Positions 1 to 6,805 of a stretch of DNA of 17,898 nt are shown piece after piece. Position 1 is the first letter of the stretch. Each line of letters begins with the position of its first letter. This stretch comes from Candidatus Gastranaerophilales bacterium (GTDB lineage Bacteria; Cyanobacteriota; Vampirovibrionia; Gastranaerophilales; Gastranaerophilaceae), in assembly GCA_021199975.1 (NCBI GenBank), contig JAJQHF010000027.1:1-17898 (forward strand), in the 5' to 3' direction. A program made the translations under genes and the position numbers. Under the pieces are notes generated by a model. It did no database searches. It had not been told where the DNA came from and saw only the letters and a list, made by a program, of their open reading frames with translations.

Positions 1-684
1 AGATATAACTGCGAATTGTGCCGTGGTTATAAAAAACACATGAAAAATCTTGAAATAATAAACAGATATGAAAAAAGATATAAAGAAATTTGCAAAAATG
101 TTGAAAAACAAAAAGATATCTATTGGAATAAATTTCTTGCCCATAAAGATATTCTTGAAAAAACAGGATATATTGAAAACGGATATCCGACAGATTCAGG
201 TGTAACTTGTTCAATGATAAGAGCGGAAAATGAATTATTTTTATCAGAAATCATATTAAAGGGGATTTTAAACGAGCTGGAACCTTATGAACTTGCATCG
301 ATAATTTGTGCGCTTGTTACAGAGGATTTAAGATCAGATGTATATCCAAACCAACCGATAAGCAAAAATACAAGAAAAGCACTAAATAAAATAAAAGAAA
401 TAAGAAAAAAAATTGCAATTTTGCAGCGTGACTATGATATAAACACTGAAATGTATATAAATTCATATTACTGTCCGTTAATGGAACAATGGGTACAGGG
501 TACTCCGTGGGAAGATATTGCAAAACAAGTTGATTCTTCAGAGGGGGATATTGTAAGAATATTTAAACGTACAGTAGATGTACTAAGGCAGCTTACAATA
601 CTTCCTAATATTTCTGAAGCATTAAAAAACAATGCAAAAACGGCTATTATAAATATTTTAAAAGAACCTGTTGATGCAGATTAA
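1..684 (+). CDS. Ski2/Mtr4-like DEAD/DEAH-box RNA helicase, C-terminal part (DSHCT domain), 5' truncated by window
   Basis: The frame is open to the first base of the window, so the gene starts upstream and the helicase core (Walker A, DEVH, motif VI) is not visible. The visible 227 residues match the DSHCT domain found at the C-terminus of Ski2/Mtr4-type RNA helicases, including the cyanobacterial ones. Supporting segments are 'GYIENGYPTDSG', 'NELEPYELASIICALV', 'YYCPLMEQWVQGTPW' and the end 'DSSEGDIVRIFKRTVDVLRQL'. In this family the domain is an all-helical ratchet-like module. Bacterial members are thought to act in RNA metabolism, but their substrates are poorly known. An early 'CELCRGYKKH' stretch has two cysteines. 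The gene converges on the XRE gene, and a single palindromic TTAA (681-684) supplies both stop codons. Confidence 0.85.
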   Translation, partial: RYNCELCRGYKKHMKNLEIINRYEKRYKEICKNVEKQKDIYWNKFLAHKDILEKTGYIENGYPTDSGVTCSMIRAENELFLSEIILKGILNELEPYELASIICALVTEDLRSDVYPNQPISKNTRKALNKIKEIRKKIAILQRDYDINTEMYINSYYCPLMEQWVQGTPWEDIAKQVDSSEGDIVRIFKRTVDVLRQLTILPNISEALKNNAKTAIINILKEPVDAD

Positions 685-1103
685 CCGTAAACAGCCTTTA
701 TCCCCTGCAAATTATATATCAGGCTGTCTAAGGCATCTTTATTGCCTTTTTTAATTTCTATAAATTTCAACACCATATCACGGCTTGCATCAGAGTCAAG
801 AATTTCCATAAGTCCTGCTAATTCTTCAGGAGAAAGGTTCATTTTTACTTGAAGTTTAGCCGCATAATTTAAATCGGTTTCAGTTTTTTGAGAAATAAAC
901 ATATTGCCTTTTCCTGATAAAAGCCAATTAATATTTACACAAAATTTGTCAATTAAAGCATTTAAGAACTTCGGTCCCGGCTGAGCCTCGCTTCTTTCAT
1001 AGCTTCCTATTGTTCTTACGGGAATACAAAGTTCCTCCGCTAATTCTGCCGCTGTCAAATGCAATGTTTTTCTTATTTCTCTAATTCGTTTTCCTATACT
1101 CAT
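681..1103 (-). CDS. XRE-family (Cro/CI-type) helix-turn-helix transcriptional regulator
   Basis: This 140-residue protein has an N-terminal Cro/CI helix-turn-helix in about residues 3-60: 'RIREIRKTLHLTAAELAEEL', then recognition-helix region 'PVRTIGSYERSEAQP', then 'INWLLSGKGNMF', the usual phage-repressor-like end of the domain. Residues 70-140 are a helical tail without the S24 peptidase of LexA/CI, so self-cleavage control is unlikely. I chose the ATG at 1103; an in-frame GTG at 1118 would add five residues (MGQTK), and neither start has a strong ribosome binding site. It is divergent from the small-gene/smpB operon across 195 bp of repeated ATGTAAT words, so autoregulation and control of that operon are likely but inferred. 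It overlaps the helicase gene end by 4 bp. Confidence 0.85.
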   Translation of the reverse strand: MSIGKRIREIRKTLHLTAAELAEELCIPVRTIGSYERSEAQPGPKFLNALIDKFCVNINWLLSGKGNMFISQKTETDLNYAAKLQVKMNLSPEELAGLMEILDSDASRDMVLKFIEIKKGNKDALDSLIYNLQGIKAVYG

Positions 1104-1128
1104 TTTTGTTTGACCCACTTGAACTTTT

Positions 1129-1289
1129 GTTACATTATTATGCTATTAATATTGCGTTATTCTACATGATAATGTAATATAAAACTATAAAATGTAGAAT
1201 AATGTAATTCTTAACTAATATTATTATACTACAAAATACGTTTTTTTGCACTATTTTTTAGAATATTACATGTTAGTGAAGTTACAAAA
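1129..1289. promoter_or_regulatory. Divergent promoter/operator region with repeated ATGTAAT words
   Basis: This AT-rich spacer lies between the XRE gene and the divergent operon. It holds TTACATTAT at 1130-1138, the near-palindrome TACAT-N4-ATGTA at 1163-1176, the direct repeat ATAATGTAAT at 1169-1178 and 1199-1208, and an 11-bp inverted repeat, TTATTCTACAT at 1157-1167 with ATGTAGAATAA at 1192-1202. Further words are ATTACAT at 1265-1271 and GTTACA at 1281-1286. Such clustering fits operators for the adjacent XRE regulator. The minus strand of 1191-1208 (TTACAT, then CTACAT ten bases later) also resembles the HLR1 direct repeat bound by RpaB in cyanobacteria, with mismatches. No confident -35/-10 pair could be fixed. 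Confidence 0.55.
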
Positions 1290-1313
1290 TTGGAATTAAG
1301 GAGTGGGTGAATT

Positions 1314-1619
1314 ATGAAAAAAAGACATTTGCGTCTTGTTGTTTCCCGTTATCAAAAAACAGAGGATTTCAGCGTACAGACAAGATATTTTGAAAGATTT
1401 AAAGATTTCTTCGATTGCATTTCTCTTAGTAAAAATGAGAAAATTTATATTATAAAAGATATCTTAATAAAACTATACAGAGATTATGAACAGTCGACGG
1501 GTAATATTGATACACCGTATTTTGTTAAAGCAGAAATGAAAATTTCTCAGATAATAAAGGATAAAAAAATTGATTATTACTACAACAGATTGAAAAAATT
1601 CAAAAAAAGCAAATTCTAG
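1314..1619 (+). CDS. Small basic protein of unknown function
   Basis: This 101-residue protein is not recognised. It is rich in Lys, Arg and Tyr (start 'MKKRHLRLVVSRYQK', end 'YYYNRLKKFKKSKF'), has no signal peptide or membrane segment, and looks mainly helical. The strong basic charge would suit nucleic-acid binding, but no domain supports that. The start is well placed: AAGGAG at 1298-1303 lies 10 bases before the ATG. It is the first gene of a tight operon (15 bp to the next gene, then 7 bp to smpB), divergent from the XRE regulator. Confidence 0.6.
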   Translation: MKKRHLRLVVSRYQKTEDFSVQTRYFERFKDFFDCISLSKNEKIYIIKDILIKLYRDYEQSTGNIDTPYFVKAEMKISQIIKDKKIDYYYNRLKKFKKSKF

Positions 1620-1634
1620 TCTTCGGAATTAAAA

Positions 1635-1964
1635 ATGATAGATAGTTATACTCGGGAAATTATTGGAAAACTTTATAAAAATGCGAATTTTAGACAAATT
1701 ATTGATTTATTTTCATTCGTCATTAAAATCGAAAAAAATTTAAATGTGCCTGTAATAAACAGGATATTTACATCCGAATATCTGTTATTATCTTTAAATG
1801 CAGTATATTGGAATATAAATAATCCTGAAAATTATTACAAAATATCTTCAAGCATAAAAATAAGCAGCAATAATATTAATGATTTTAATATTAAAGAAAT
1901 AAGAAAACTGCTTGTTAAAAATATCTATGAAGAGGTTATAAAAAAAGAAATTATGATGATATAA
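1635..1964 (+). CDS. Small protein of unknown function, between an unknown gene and smpB
   Basis: This 109-residue protein is not recognised. It is rich in Ile, Asn and Lys, appears helical ('YTREIIGKLYKNANFRQIID' at the start), and has no signal peptide, cysteine cluster or catalytic motif. The ribosome binding site is weak (CGGAA around 1623-1627), so expression may be coupled to the preceding gene, which ends 15 bp upstream. Its stop lies 7 bp before the smpB ATG, pointing to one transcript. The same-strand position and tight spacing are the main evidence that it is real. Confidence 0.55.
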   Translation: MIDSYTREIIGKLYKNANFRQIIDLFSFVIKIEKNLNVPVINRIFTSEYLLLSLNAVYWNINNPENYYKISSSIKISSNNINDFNIKEIRKLLVKNIYEEVIKKEIMMI

Positions 1965-1971
1965 TCTTGAT

Positions 1972-2427
1972 ATGGGTAAGAAGATAATATCGACGAACAG
2001 AAAAGCTTTTCATGAATACCATATCTTTGATAAATTCAATGCGGGTGTGGTGTTAACAGGTACTGAAATAAAATCAATAAGAAAAGGAGCTGTTAACCTT
2101 AAAGACAGCTTTGTAAAGCTTGATAACGGTGAAGTTTTTCTTTATAACTGCCATATCAGCCCCTATGAACAGGGGAACAGATATAATCATGAGGAAAAGC
2201 GCACAAGAAAACTGCTTTTAAATAAAAAGGAAATAGATAAACTGTCAGGTAAAATAAAAAAAGACGGTTATGCTATTGTTCCTTTGGAAATATATCTTGA
2301 AAACGGCTGGGCAAAGATAGAAATTGCACTTGCAAAAGGTAAAAAATTATATGATAAACGTGAAGATTTAGCAAAAAAGACTCAATCAAGAGATATTGCC
2401 CGAATAGTAAAATCTAAAAATTTTTAA
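1972..2427 (+). CDS. smpB: SsrA-binding protein SmpB
   Basis: SmpB binds the tRNA-like domain of tmRNA and delivers it to stalled ribosomes in trans-translation. The 151 residues match the family's usual length. Diagnostic stretches are the N-terminal 'NRKAFHEYHIFDKFNAGVVL' and 'GTEIKSIRKGAVNLKD', the middle 'HISPYEQGNRYNHE', and the C-terminal 'GKKLYDKREDLAKK', the tail known to enter the decoding centre. The ATG is 7 bp after the preceding stop and lacks a clear Shine-Dalgarno sequence, so translational coupling is likely. No tmRNA gene is visible in the window; the 73 bp to the dnaX stop hold only a 5-bp hairpin (2472-2484) without a T-run. Confidence 0.97.
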   Translation: MGKKIISTNRKAFHEYHIFDKFNAGVVLTGTEIKSIRKGAVNLKDSFVKLDNGEVFLYNCHISPYEQGNRYNHEEKRTRKLLLNKKEIDKLSGKIKKDGYAIVPLEIYLENGWAKIEIALAKGKKLYDKREDLAKKTQSRDIARIVKSKNF

Positions 2428-2500
2428 AGTTTTCACAGGGGGGAAAATATATCCGAACAAAAATTCACGATTAGCAGAATGCTACACCTGATTAGATTGT

Positions 2501-4297
2501 TTAATTAATATATTTCCCGTTAAAAAGTTCTTTTACCATTGCGGCTTGGCTTGAAGTGTCAATATCCGCAGGGGTTATTTTCTCTTCTTTTTTAGCTTCA
2601 ACAAAAGCGTGATATTCTTCTTCCTCTTGCTTTTGAACCGTCTGTTCTTCAATCTCACGTTTTGCAGGTGAGGGAACAGGTGTTATTTTTTTTGATAAAT
2701 CAATATTATCACTTGTTATAATTTCGATAATCGGATTTGAAACATTCAAATATTTGGAAACGGCATCAGTAATAGCTTGTTTTTTTGTACCTTCTTTTGC
2801 CTGTTTTACAAACATTTCCTTATTAAATGCAATTACAACTTTATTTTCCGAAATTTCAACAGGTCTTGCAAGATTTGAATAAAATGCTCTGTTTGGCGGA
2901 CTTTCTATGCTTTGCAGGATAGACGCCCAAAGTTTATTCATATCCGTGTTTGTTAAATCACCGTCTTGAGCTTGATTTTGTATTTCTTTGATCTGTTCTT
3001 CCCTCTTTATAGCAGGCTCTTCCTGTCTTATTTCTTCCTGCGGACGAATGACCGCCTTAGGAAGTGCTGCAAAAGAAGGCTTTTCAGCAGGCAATGCCGC
3101 AGTTATTTTTTGAGGGGTGTGGGGAATTCCGTTTGTAATTTGTTTTTCAAGATTTTCTATTCTTTTTAGTAAATTTTCATTAGAAGGCAAATTTTTATAA
3201 TTTGTTAAATCAATTATGCAAAGTTCAAGCCAAAGATATTTATTTGTTGTGTCTTTTATTTGCAAAGCATAATATGATAATCTGTCGATTATTTGAATAA
3301 TTTCCGAAACCGTAAATGTTTCTGCCTGAGGTTTTGTTTTTTCGTAGTTTGCTTCGTTTATTTGAGTTAAAGAAAATATTAATTCTTTATCACTGCAATT
3401 TTTAATAATCATTAAATCCCTGAAATATTGAATTAAATTAGAAACTATCTGAACGGGTTCATTACCCTTTGAATAAATATTATCAATTAACTCAACCGAT
3501 TTTGAACAATCGGATTTTATAATGCAGTCTGTAATTTCAAACAGAGTATCATAAGATATTTTACCTAATATTTCATTAATATCATTGATATCAATCTGTT
3601 TATTAACTCCCAAAACGCTTATTTGGTCTAAAAGAGCAAGTGCATCTCTCATACCGCCTTGTGAGTTTTTTGCAATTGAATACAGAGCTTCTTTTGAAAT
3701 GTTTATATTTTCTTGTTCCGAAATATATTCAAGCCGTTTTACAATATCATCCGTTGTAATACGCCTGAAATCGAACCTCTGGCATCTTGAAATTATTGTA
3801 TCCAAAACCTTATGCGGTTCAGTTGTAGCAAGAATAAATATAACATTTTCGGGCGGTTCCTCCAACGTTTTTAATAACGCATTAAAAGCATGGTTAGAAA
3901 GCATATGAACTTCATCTATAACATAAATTTTATATCTGCCGTTAACGGGAACATACTGGATTTTTTCTAATATAGCCTGAGTATCTTCAACGCTTCTGTT
4001 GCTTGCGGCATCTATTTCAATAACATCAACCGGAATTGAGTTCATAATATCAAGACAAGCGGGACACTTGCCGCAGGGGGTAAGTGTCGGACCTTCTTTA
4101 CAGTTTAATGATTTTGCAAGTATTCTTGCGGAAGAAGTCTTTCCGGTTCCTCTCGGCCCGCAAAGTAAATACGCATGGGCTATTCTGTTAAGTTTAATGG
4201 CATTGCTCAATGCGTGTACTATATTTTCCTGTCCGATTAAATCATGAAATGTTTGGGGTCTGTATTTTCTGTATAAAGGAATATATTTTGTTTCCAA
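2501..4297 (-). CDS. dnaX: DNA polymerase III subunit gamma/tau
   Basis: DnaX is the ATPase subunit of the clamp loader that places the beta clamp on primed DNA. The 598 residues show the full layout. The AAA+ module has Walker A 'GPRGTGKT' (47-54), a zinc-binding set C66, C75, C78, C81, Walker B 'VIDEVH' (126-131), sensor-1 'LATTE' (156-160) and the trans-acting 'SRCQRF' (170-175). A helical collar domain follows to about 370. Then comes a Pro/Glu-rich linker, a tau-type tail with 'LWASILQSIESPPNRAFYSN', and a Glu/Lys-rich end. The start is TTG at 4295-4297 with GGAG about 8 bases upstream; a nearby ATG is out of frame. No clear gamma-forming frameshift signal was recognised. It is divergent from the LD-carboxypeptidase gene. 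Confidence 0.97.
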   Translation of the reverse strand: METKYIPLYRKYRPQTFHDLIGQENIVHALSNAIKLNRIAHAYLLCGPRGTGKTSSARILAKSLNCKEGPTLTPCGKCPACLDIMNSIPVDVIEIDAASNRSVEDTQAILEKIQYVPVNGRYKIYVIDEVHMLSNHAFNALLKTLEEPPENVIFILATTEPHKVLDTIISRCQRFDFRRITTDDIVKRLEYISEQENINISKEALYSIAKNSQGGMRDALALLDQISVLGVNKQIDINDINEILGKISYDTLFEITDCIIKSDCSKSVELIDNIYSKGNEPVQIVSNLIQYFRDLMIIKNCSDKELIFSLTQINEANYEKTKPQAETFTVSEIIQIIDRLSYYALQIKDTTNKYLWLELCIIDLTNYKNLPSNENLLKRIENLEKQITNGIPHTPQKITAALPAEKPSFAALPKAVIRPQEEIRQEEPAIKREEQIKEIQNQAQDGDLTNTDMNKLWASILQSIESPPNRAFYSNLARPVEISENKVVIAFNKEMFVKQAKEGTKKQAITDAVSKYLNVSNPIIEIITSDNIDLSKKITPVPSPAKREIEEQTVQKQEEEEYHAFVEAKKEEKITPADIDTSSQAAMVKELFNGKYIN

Positions 4298-4361
4298 TTG
4301 CCTGCTCCATAAATATTTGCTAGTATTTATTATATATTAATTAATTAAAAAAGTATGCAGT

Positions 4362-5273
4362 ATGAAAAAAATAAAGCCGAAAAAATTACAAAAAGGAAAT
4401 ACAATAGGAATTCTTGCTGTATCAGGAAGAATAAAAGAATATGAACGGATAGAAAACGCAAAAAATTTTTTTGAAAACAAAGGATATAATATTGTTATTT
4501 CTGATACCTGTAAAACTTCACACAGATATATGGCGGGAAATAATGATGAAGAATGTTTAAATGCACTTCATTCATTTTTTTTGGATAAATCAATTAATGC
4601 AATATTATGTGCAAGAGGCGGGTATGGAACTTTAAGACTAATCAACAAAATAAATTGGAGTGTTGTACAAAACAACCCCAAAATTTTTGCAGGCTATTCT
4701 GATATTACCGTTTTGTTAAATATGATTCATAAAAAAACAGGATTAATAACTTTCCACTCTGCAATGGCAAACGGTGATTTCGGCGGTGAAATCGAGGAGT
4801 ATACTCAAAACAGTTTTTTTAATACGTTAAAAGGCGATGCAGATTGTTTTAAGGCTGAAAAAGGAATTAATTATAAATCAGGTACGGCAGCAGGGATATT
4901 ATGGGGCGGAAATCTTGCTTCACTTACGTCTTTATGCGGTGTCAATTTTATTCCTGATGAAGATTTAATTTTGTTTTTAGAAGATTTAAATGAACCTGTT
5001 TATAAAATAGATAAAATGTTAACACAGCTTTTTAATATTGAAAAAATCAAAAAAAACGTAAAAGGAATTGCACTGGGCGAATTTCAAAATATTAATGATA
5101 TTAATGAATTTAATGAAATCTTTTATGAATTAGCTGGAAGACTTAATATTCCGATATGCAGCGGTTTTAAGATTACTCACGGAAAAATAAAAGATACATT
5201 GCCTATTGGTGTAAAAACTTGTTTTGACGCAAAAAACGGAAGTATTAAAATACAGGAAACATACATAAATTAA
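4362..5273 (+). CDS. ldcA: Muramoyltetrapeptide (LD-) carboxypeptidase, peptidase family S66
   Basis: Family S66 serine peptidases remove the terminal D-alanine from murein tetrapeptides during peptidoglycan recycling; the related MccF branch cleaves microcin C. The 303 residues have the usual length and order: N-terminal 'GNTIGILAVSG', the 'RGGYG' strand-turn (85-89), nucleophile Ser113 in 'GYSDIT', Glu207 in 'FLEDL' and His273 in 'THGKIKDTLPIG'. These give the expected Ser-Glu-His triad. There is no signal peptide, so it should act in the cytoplasm on recycled muropeptides. The ribosome binding site is weak. LdcA is favoured over MccF because no microcin genes are nearby. Confidence 0.9.
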   Translation: MKKIKPKKLQKGNTIGILAVSGRIKEYERIENAKNFFENKGYNIVISDTCKTSHRYMAGNNDEECLNALHSFFLDKSINAILCARGGYGTLRLINKINWSVVQNNPKIFAGYSDITVLLNMIHKKTGLITFHSAMANGDFGGEIEEYTQNSFFNTLKGDADCFKAEKGINYKSGTAAGILWGGNLASLTSLCGVNFIPDEDLILFLEDLNEPVYKIDKMLTQLFNIEKIKKNVKGIALGEFQNINDINEFNEIFYELAGRLNIPICSGFKITHGKIKDTLPIGVKTCFDAKNGSIKIQETYIN

Positions 5274-5316
5274 CTTTTTAAAATTTACTTTTATTTTGAG
5301 TTTTGTAAATTTATAT

Positions 5317-5344
5317 TTGAAAAAAATTTTGTTTAGTATATTAT
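5317..5344 (+). promoter_or_regulatory. Candidate sigma-70 promoter for the rpmG-trnW-secE-nusG block
   Basis: TTGAAA at 5317-5322 and TATTAT at 5339-5344 are separated by 16 bp. They lie upstream of rpmG and downstream of the carboxypeptidase stop. The region is very AT-rich, so chance matches are easy; no start site was mapped. Confidence 0.4.
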
Positions 5345-5370
5345 ATTAACAGTAATTTTACGGAAAATTA

Positions 5371-5407
5371 ATAGAATATAGGGGGAGAAGCCGTATTCTA
5401 TGGTTTT
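5371..5407 (+). promoter_or_regulatory. Leader hairpin followed by a T-run upstream of rpmG (possible attenuator)
   Basis: A perfect 8-bp inverted repeat, ATAGAATA (5371-5378) with TATTCTAT (5394-5401), encloses a 15-nt purine-rich loop containing GGGGGAGAAG. It is followed by GG and six T. The layout resembles an intrinsic terminator or attenuator within the transcribed leader, 48 bases before the rpmG ATG. The A/T-rich stem is weak, so strong termination is doubtful. Regulation is inferred. Confidence 0.35.
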
Positions 5408-5455
5408 TTATTGGAAATAAAAAATAAATATAATTTGATAAGAAAAGGTGACACA

Positions 5456-5623
5456 ATGGGAATTAAAGGAAAAAATGACAAAATGGTAGTTCTTGCTTGT
5501 GAAGAATGCAAAAGAAGAAACTATACAACCGTTAAAAACAAAAAGAATTTAAAAGAAAGAATGGAATTAAATAAATATTGTCCGTTCTGCCAAAAACACG
5601 TTCTGCATAAGGAAACAAAATAA
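5456..5623 (+). CDS. rpmG: 50S ribosomal protein L33 (zinc-ribbon form)
   Basis: The 55-residue protein 'MGIKGKNDKMVVLACEECK...' is a typical L33. The pairs CEEC (residues 15-18) and CPFC (42-45) mark the zinc-binding C+ form, so this copy would depend on zinc. I chose the ATG at 5456 rather than an in-frame TTG at 5411 because L33 starts here and AAAAGG lies at 5443-5448. It heads the conserved order rpmG, tRNA-Trp, secE, nusG. Confidence 0.95.
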   Translation: MGIKGKNDKMVVLACEECKRRNYTTVKNKKNLKERMELNKYCPFCQKHVLHKETK

Positions 5624-5638
5624 ATAAAAATATAAAAA

Positions 5639-5711
5639 GCGTCCTTAGTTCAGTTGGTAGAACGTCGGTCTCCAAAACCGGATGTCGAGGGTTCGAGTCC
5701 TTCAGGGCGCG
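5639..5711 (+). tRNA. trnW: tRNA-Trp (anticodon CCA)
   Basis: A complete cloverleaf can be drawn. The acceptor stem GCGTCCT (5639-5645) pairs with AGGGCGC (5704-5710) with one G-U, and G5711 is the discriminator base expected for bacterial tRNA-Trp. The D stem is GTTC/GAAC (5648-5651/5660-5663), and the anticodon stem 5665-5669/5677-5681 presents CCA at 5672-5674. The T arm has loop TTCGAGT (5692-5698). The 3' CCA is not encoded. Placement between rpmG and secE is a widespread bacterial arrangement. Confidence 0.97.
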
Positions 5712-5737
5712 GATTATAAAAAAGGAAAAAGAAATAA

Positions 5738-5926
5738 ATGAATGAACTTGTAACATACTTTAAGGGTGTAAAATCGGAATGGGGTAAAATTACCTGGCCC
5801 GAAAAAAAACAAGTGGTGGCACAAACTATAATTGTGCTTGCAATTGTTATTGTTTTTACTATTTATACTTACGGGCTTGACCTTTTATTCAAGGGTATTT
5901 TAAGGGCATTTAAGCTGGTAAATTAA
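5738..5926 (+). CDS. secE: Preprotein translocase subunit SecE
   Basis: SecE clamps and stabilises SecY in the plasma-membrane protein channel. This is the short, 62-residue, single-span form. It has an amphipathic N-terminal helix, the family motif 'VKSEWGKITWPEKKQV' (about residues 11-26), and one membrane segment at about 28-50. A purine-rich AAAGGAAAAAG lies just before the ATG. It sits 26 bp after tRNA-Trp and 32 bp before nusG, the conserved order. Confidence 0.96.
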   Translation: MNELVTYFKGVKSEWGKITWPEKKQVVAQTIIVLAIVIVFTIYTYGLDLLFKGILRAFKLVN

Positions 5927-5958
5927 AAGAGTGACTAAAAGATAGGAATATATATATA

Positions 5959-6636
5959 ATGACAAAAGAAGAAAATGAAATTGTAGAACATTTATCCGAT
6001 ATGGAACTCGGGCAGGAAGGCATTGTTTCAAAAGAAAAAGATACATCTAAAGAAGATGTGCTTTCAAAAAAAGATACGGAATTTAAGGAATCCGTTAAAG
6101 AAGCAAAGCTGCCTCAAAAAAGATGGTATATTGTTCATACATATTCGGGTCATGAAAATAAGGTTAAAGTTAATCTTGAAAAACGTATTGAATATATGAA
6201 CATGGGTGACAAGATTTTTAGAATAGAAGTTCCCCAAAAAACCGTAACAAAAATGAAAGACGGCAAGAAAACAGACAGAGAAGAAAAAATATTTCCGGGT
6301 TATGTTCTTGTTGAAATGATTATGGATGATGATTCCTGGTATGTTGTAAGACATACGGCGGGGGTTACAAAATTTGTCGGTTCAAGTAAAAAACCCATAC
6401 CTGCAAAAGAAAGTGAAATTAAAAAAATTATCCATAAAACTCAAAATCAGGTTACAAAAGTTGAACTTGATGTTAAAGCTGGAGATAAGGTTAGAATTAT
6501 ATCAGGTCCGTTCTCTGAATTTATCGGCGACATAACGGAAGTTTATCCGGATAAGTCAAAATTAAGAGCAATGGTATCTATATTCGGACGTGAAACTCCT
6601 GTCGAACTTGAATACAAACAAATACAAAAAATATAG
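5959..6636 (+). CDS. nusG: Transcription termination/antitermination factor NusG, with a charged N-terminal extension
   Basis: NusG binds the RNA polymerase clamp and modulates pausing, termination and coupling to the ribosome. The NGN domain spans about residues 54-160 ('RWYIVHTYSGHENKV', 'FPGYVLVEM', 'VRHTAGVTKFVG'). The KOW domain spans about 172-224 ('AGDKVRIISGPFSEFIGDI', 'SIFGRETPVELEY'). The protein has 225 residues against about 180 in typical bacteria because roughly 53 charged residues (Glu, Asp, Lys, Ser) precede the NGN domain. That extension looks disordered. No internal start with a good ribosome binding site is evident at the NGN boundary, so I keep the long form. Confidence 0.96.
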   Translation: MTKEENEIVEHLSDMELGQEGIVSKEKDTSKEDVLSKKDTEFKESVKEAKLPQKRWYIVHTYSGHENKVKVNLEKRIEYMNMGDKIFRIEVPQKTVTKMKDGKKTDREEKIFPGYVLVEMIMDDDSWYVVRHTAGVTKFVGSSKKPIPAKESEIKKIIHKTQNQVTKVELDVKAGDKVRIISGPFSEFIGDITEVYPDKSKLRAMVSIFGRETPVELEYKQIQKI

Positions 6637-6720
6637 CGAAATTTCGGACGGGCGAGAGCCCGATAAGCAGAAGCCGAAGTGAACGGAAGCGATAGCGTAG
6701 TGAACGACAGGCTTATGCGG
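6637..6720 (+). repeat. GC-rich palindromic, repeat-like element between nusG and rplK
   Basis: The stretch 6645-6720 is about 59% G+C by hand count, well above its surroundings. It begins with the palindrome CGAAATTTCG (6637-6646), right after the nusG stop. A 5-bp hairpin with a GAGA tetraloop follows (CGGGC 6649-6653, GCCCG 6658-6662). ATAAGC (6663-6668) pairs with GCTTAT (6711-6716), and the enclosed region has the direct repeat AGTGAACG (6678-6685, 6699-6706). No T-run follows, so it is not a simple terminator. The style resembles dispersed REP/MITE-like elements, but copy number cannot be judged from one window. Confidence 0.5.
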
Positions 6721-6758
6721 AAAGAAAAAGATAAAATAAAAAAACAGAAATAAAAATT

Positions 6759-6789
6759 GTGGAAGGAACCAAAATTCCGCCATTACCAC
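6759..6789 (+). promoter_or_regulatory. Probable ribosomal protein L1-binding leader hairpin upstream of rplK
   Basis: GTGG (6759-6762) pairs with CCAC (6786-6789). Inside are an asymmetric loop (AA against GCCATTA) and a second stem, GGAA/TTCC. The ribosome binding site AAAGGAG follows within a few bases. A matching structure precedes rplA (7252-7279). L1 is known to repress its own operon by binding an mRNA copy of its 23S rRNA site; assignment here is inferred from position and the shared shape. Confidence 0.55.
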
Positions 6790-6805
6790 GAAAGGAGAAA
6801 AACAA

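Noticed and set aside
2428..2500. Possible tmRNA (ssrA), other small RNA or terminator directly after smpB
   Set aside because: Only 73 bp, no tRNA-like ends and no tag-peptide frame. It has a 5-bp TAGCA-GAA-TGCTA hairpin without a T-run and a bulged, distant GGGAAAATATAT/ATATATTTCCC pairing, neither convincing.
2585..2800. A-runs in dnaX that might be a programmed -1 frameshift site producing gamma
   Set aside because: The runs near the 3' end are not in the A-AAA-AAG phase used in E. coli, and lie so close to the stop that they would not produce a gamma-like truncation.
5281..5312. Inverted repeat AAATTTAC/GTAAATTT after the LD-carboxypeptidase gene as a terminator
   Set aside because: A weak, almost all-A/T 8-bp stem with a 16-nt loop and no T-run immediately after it.
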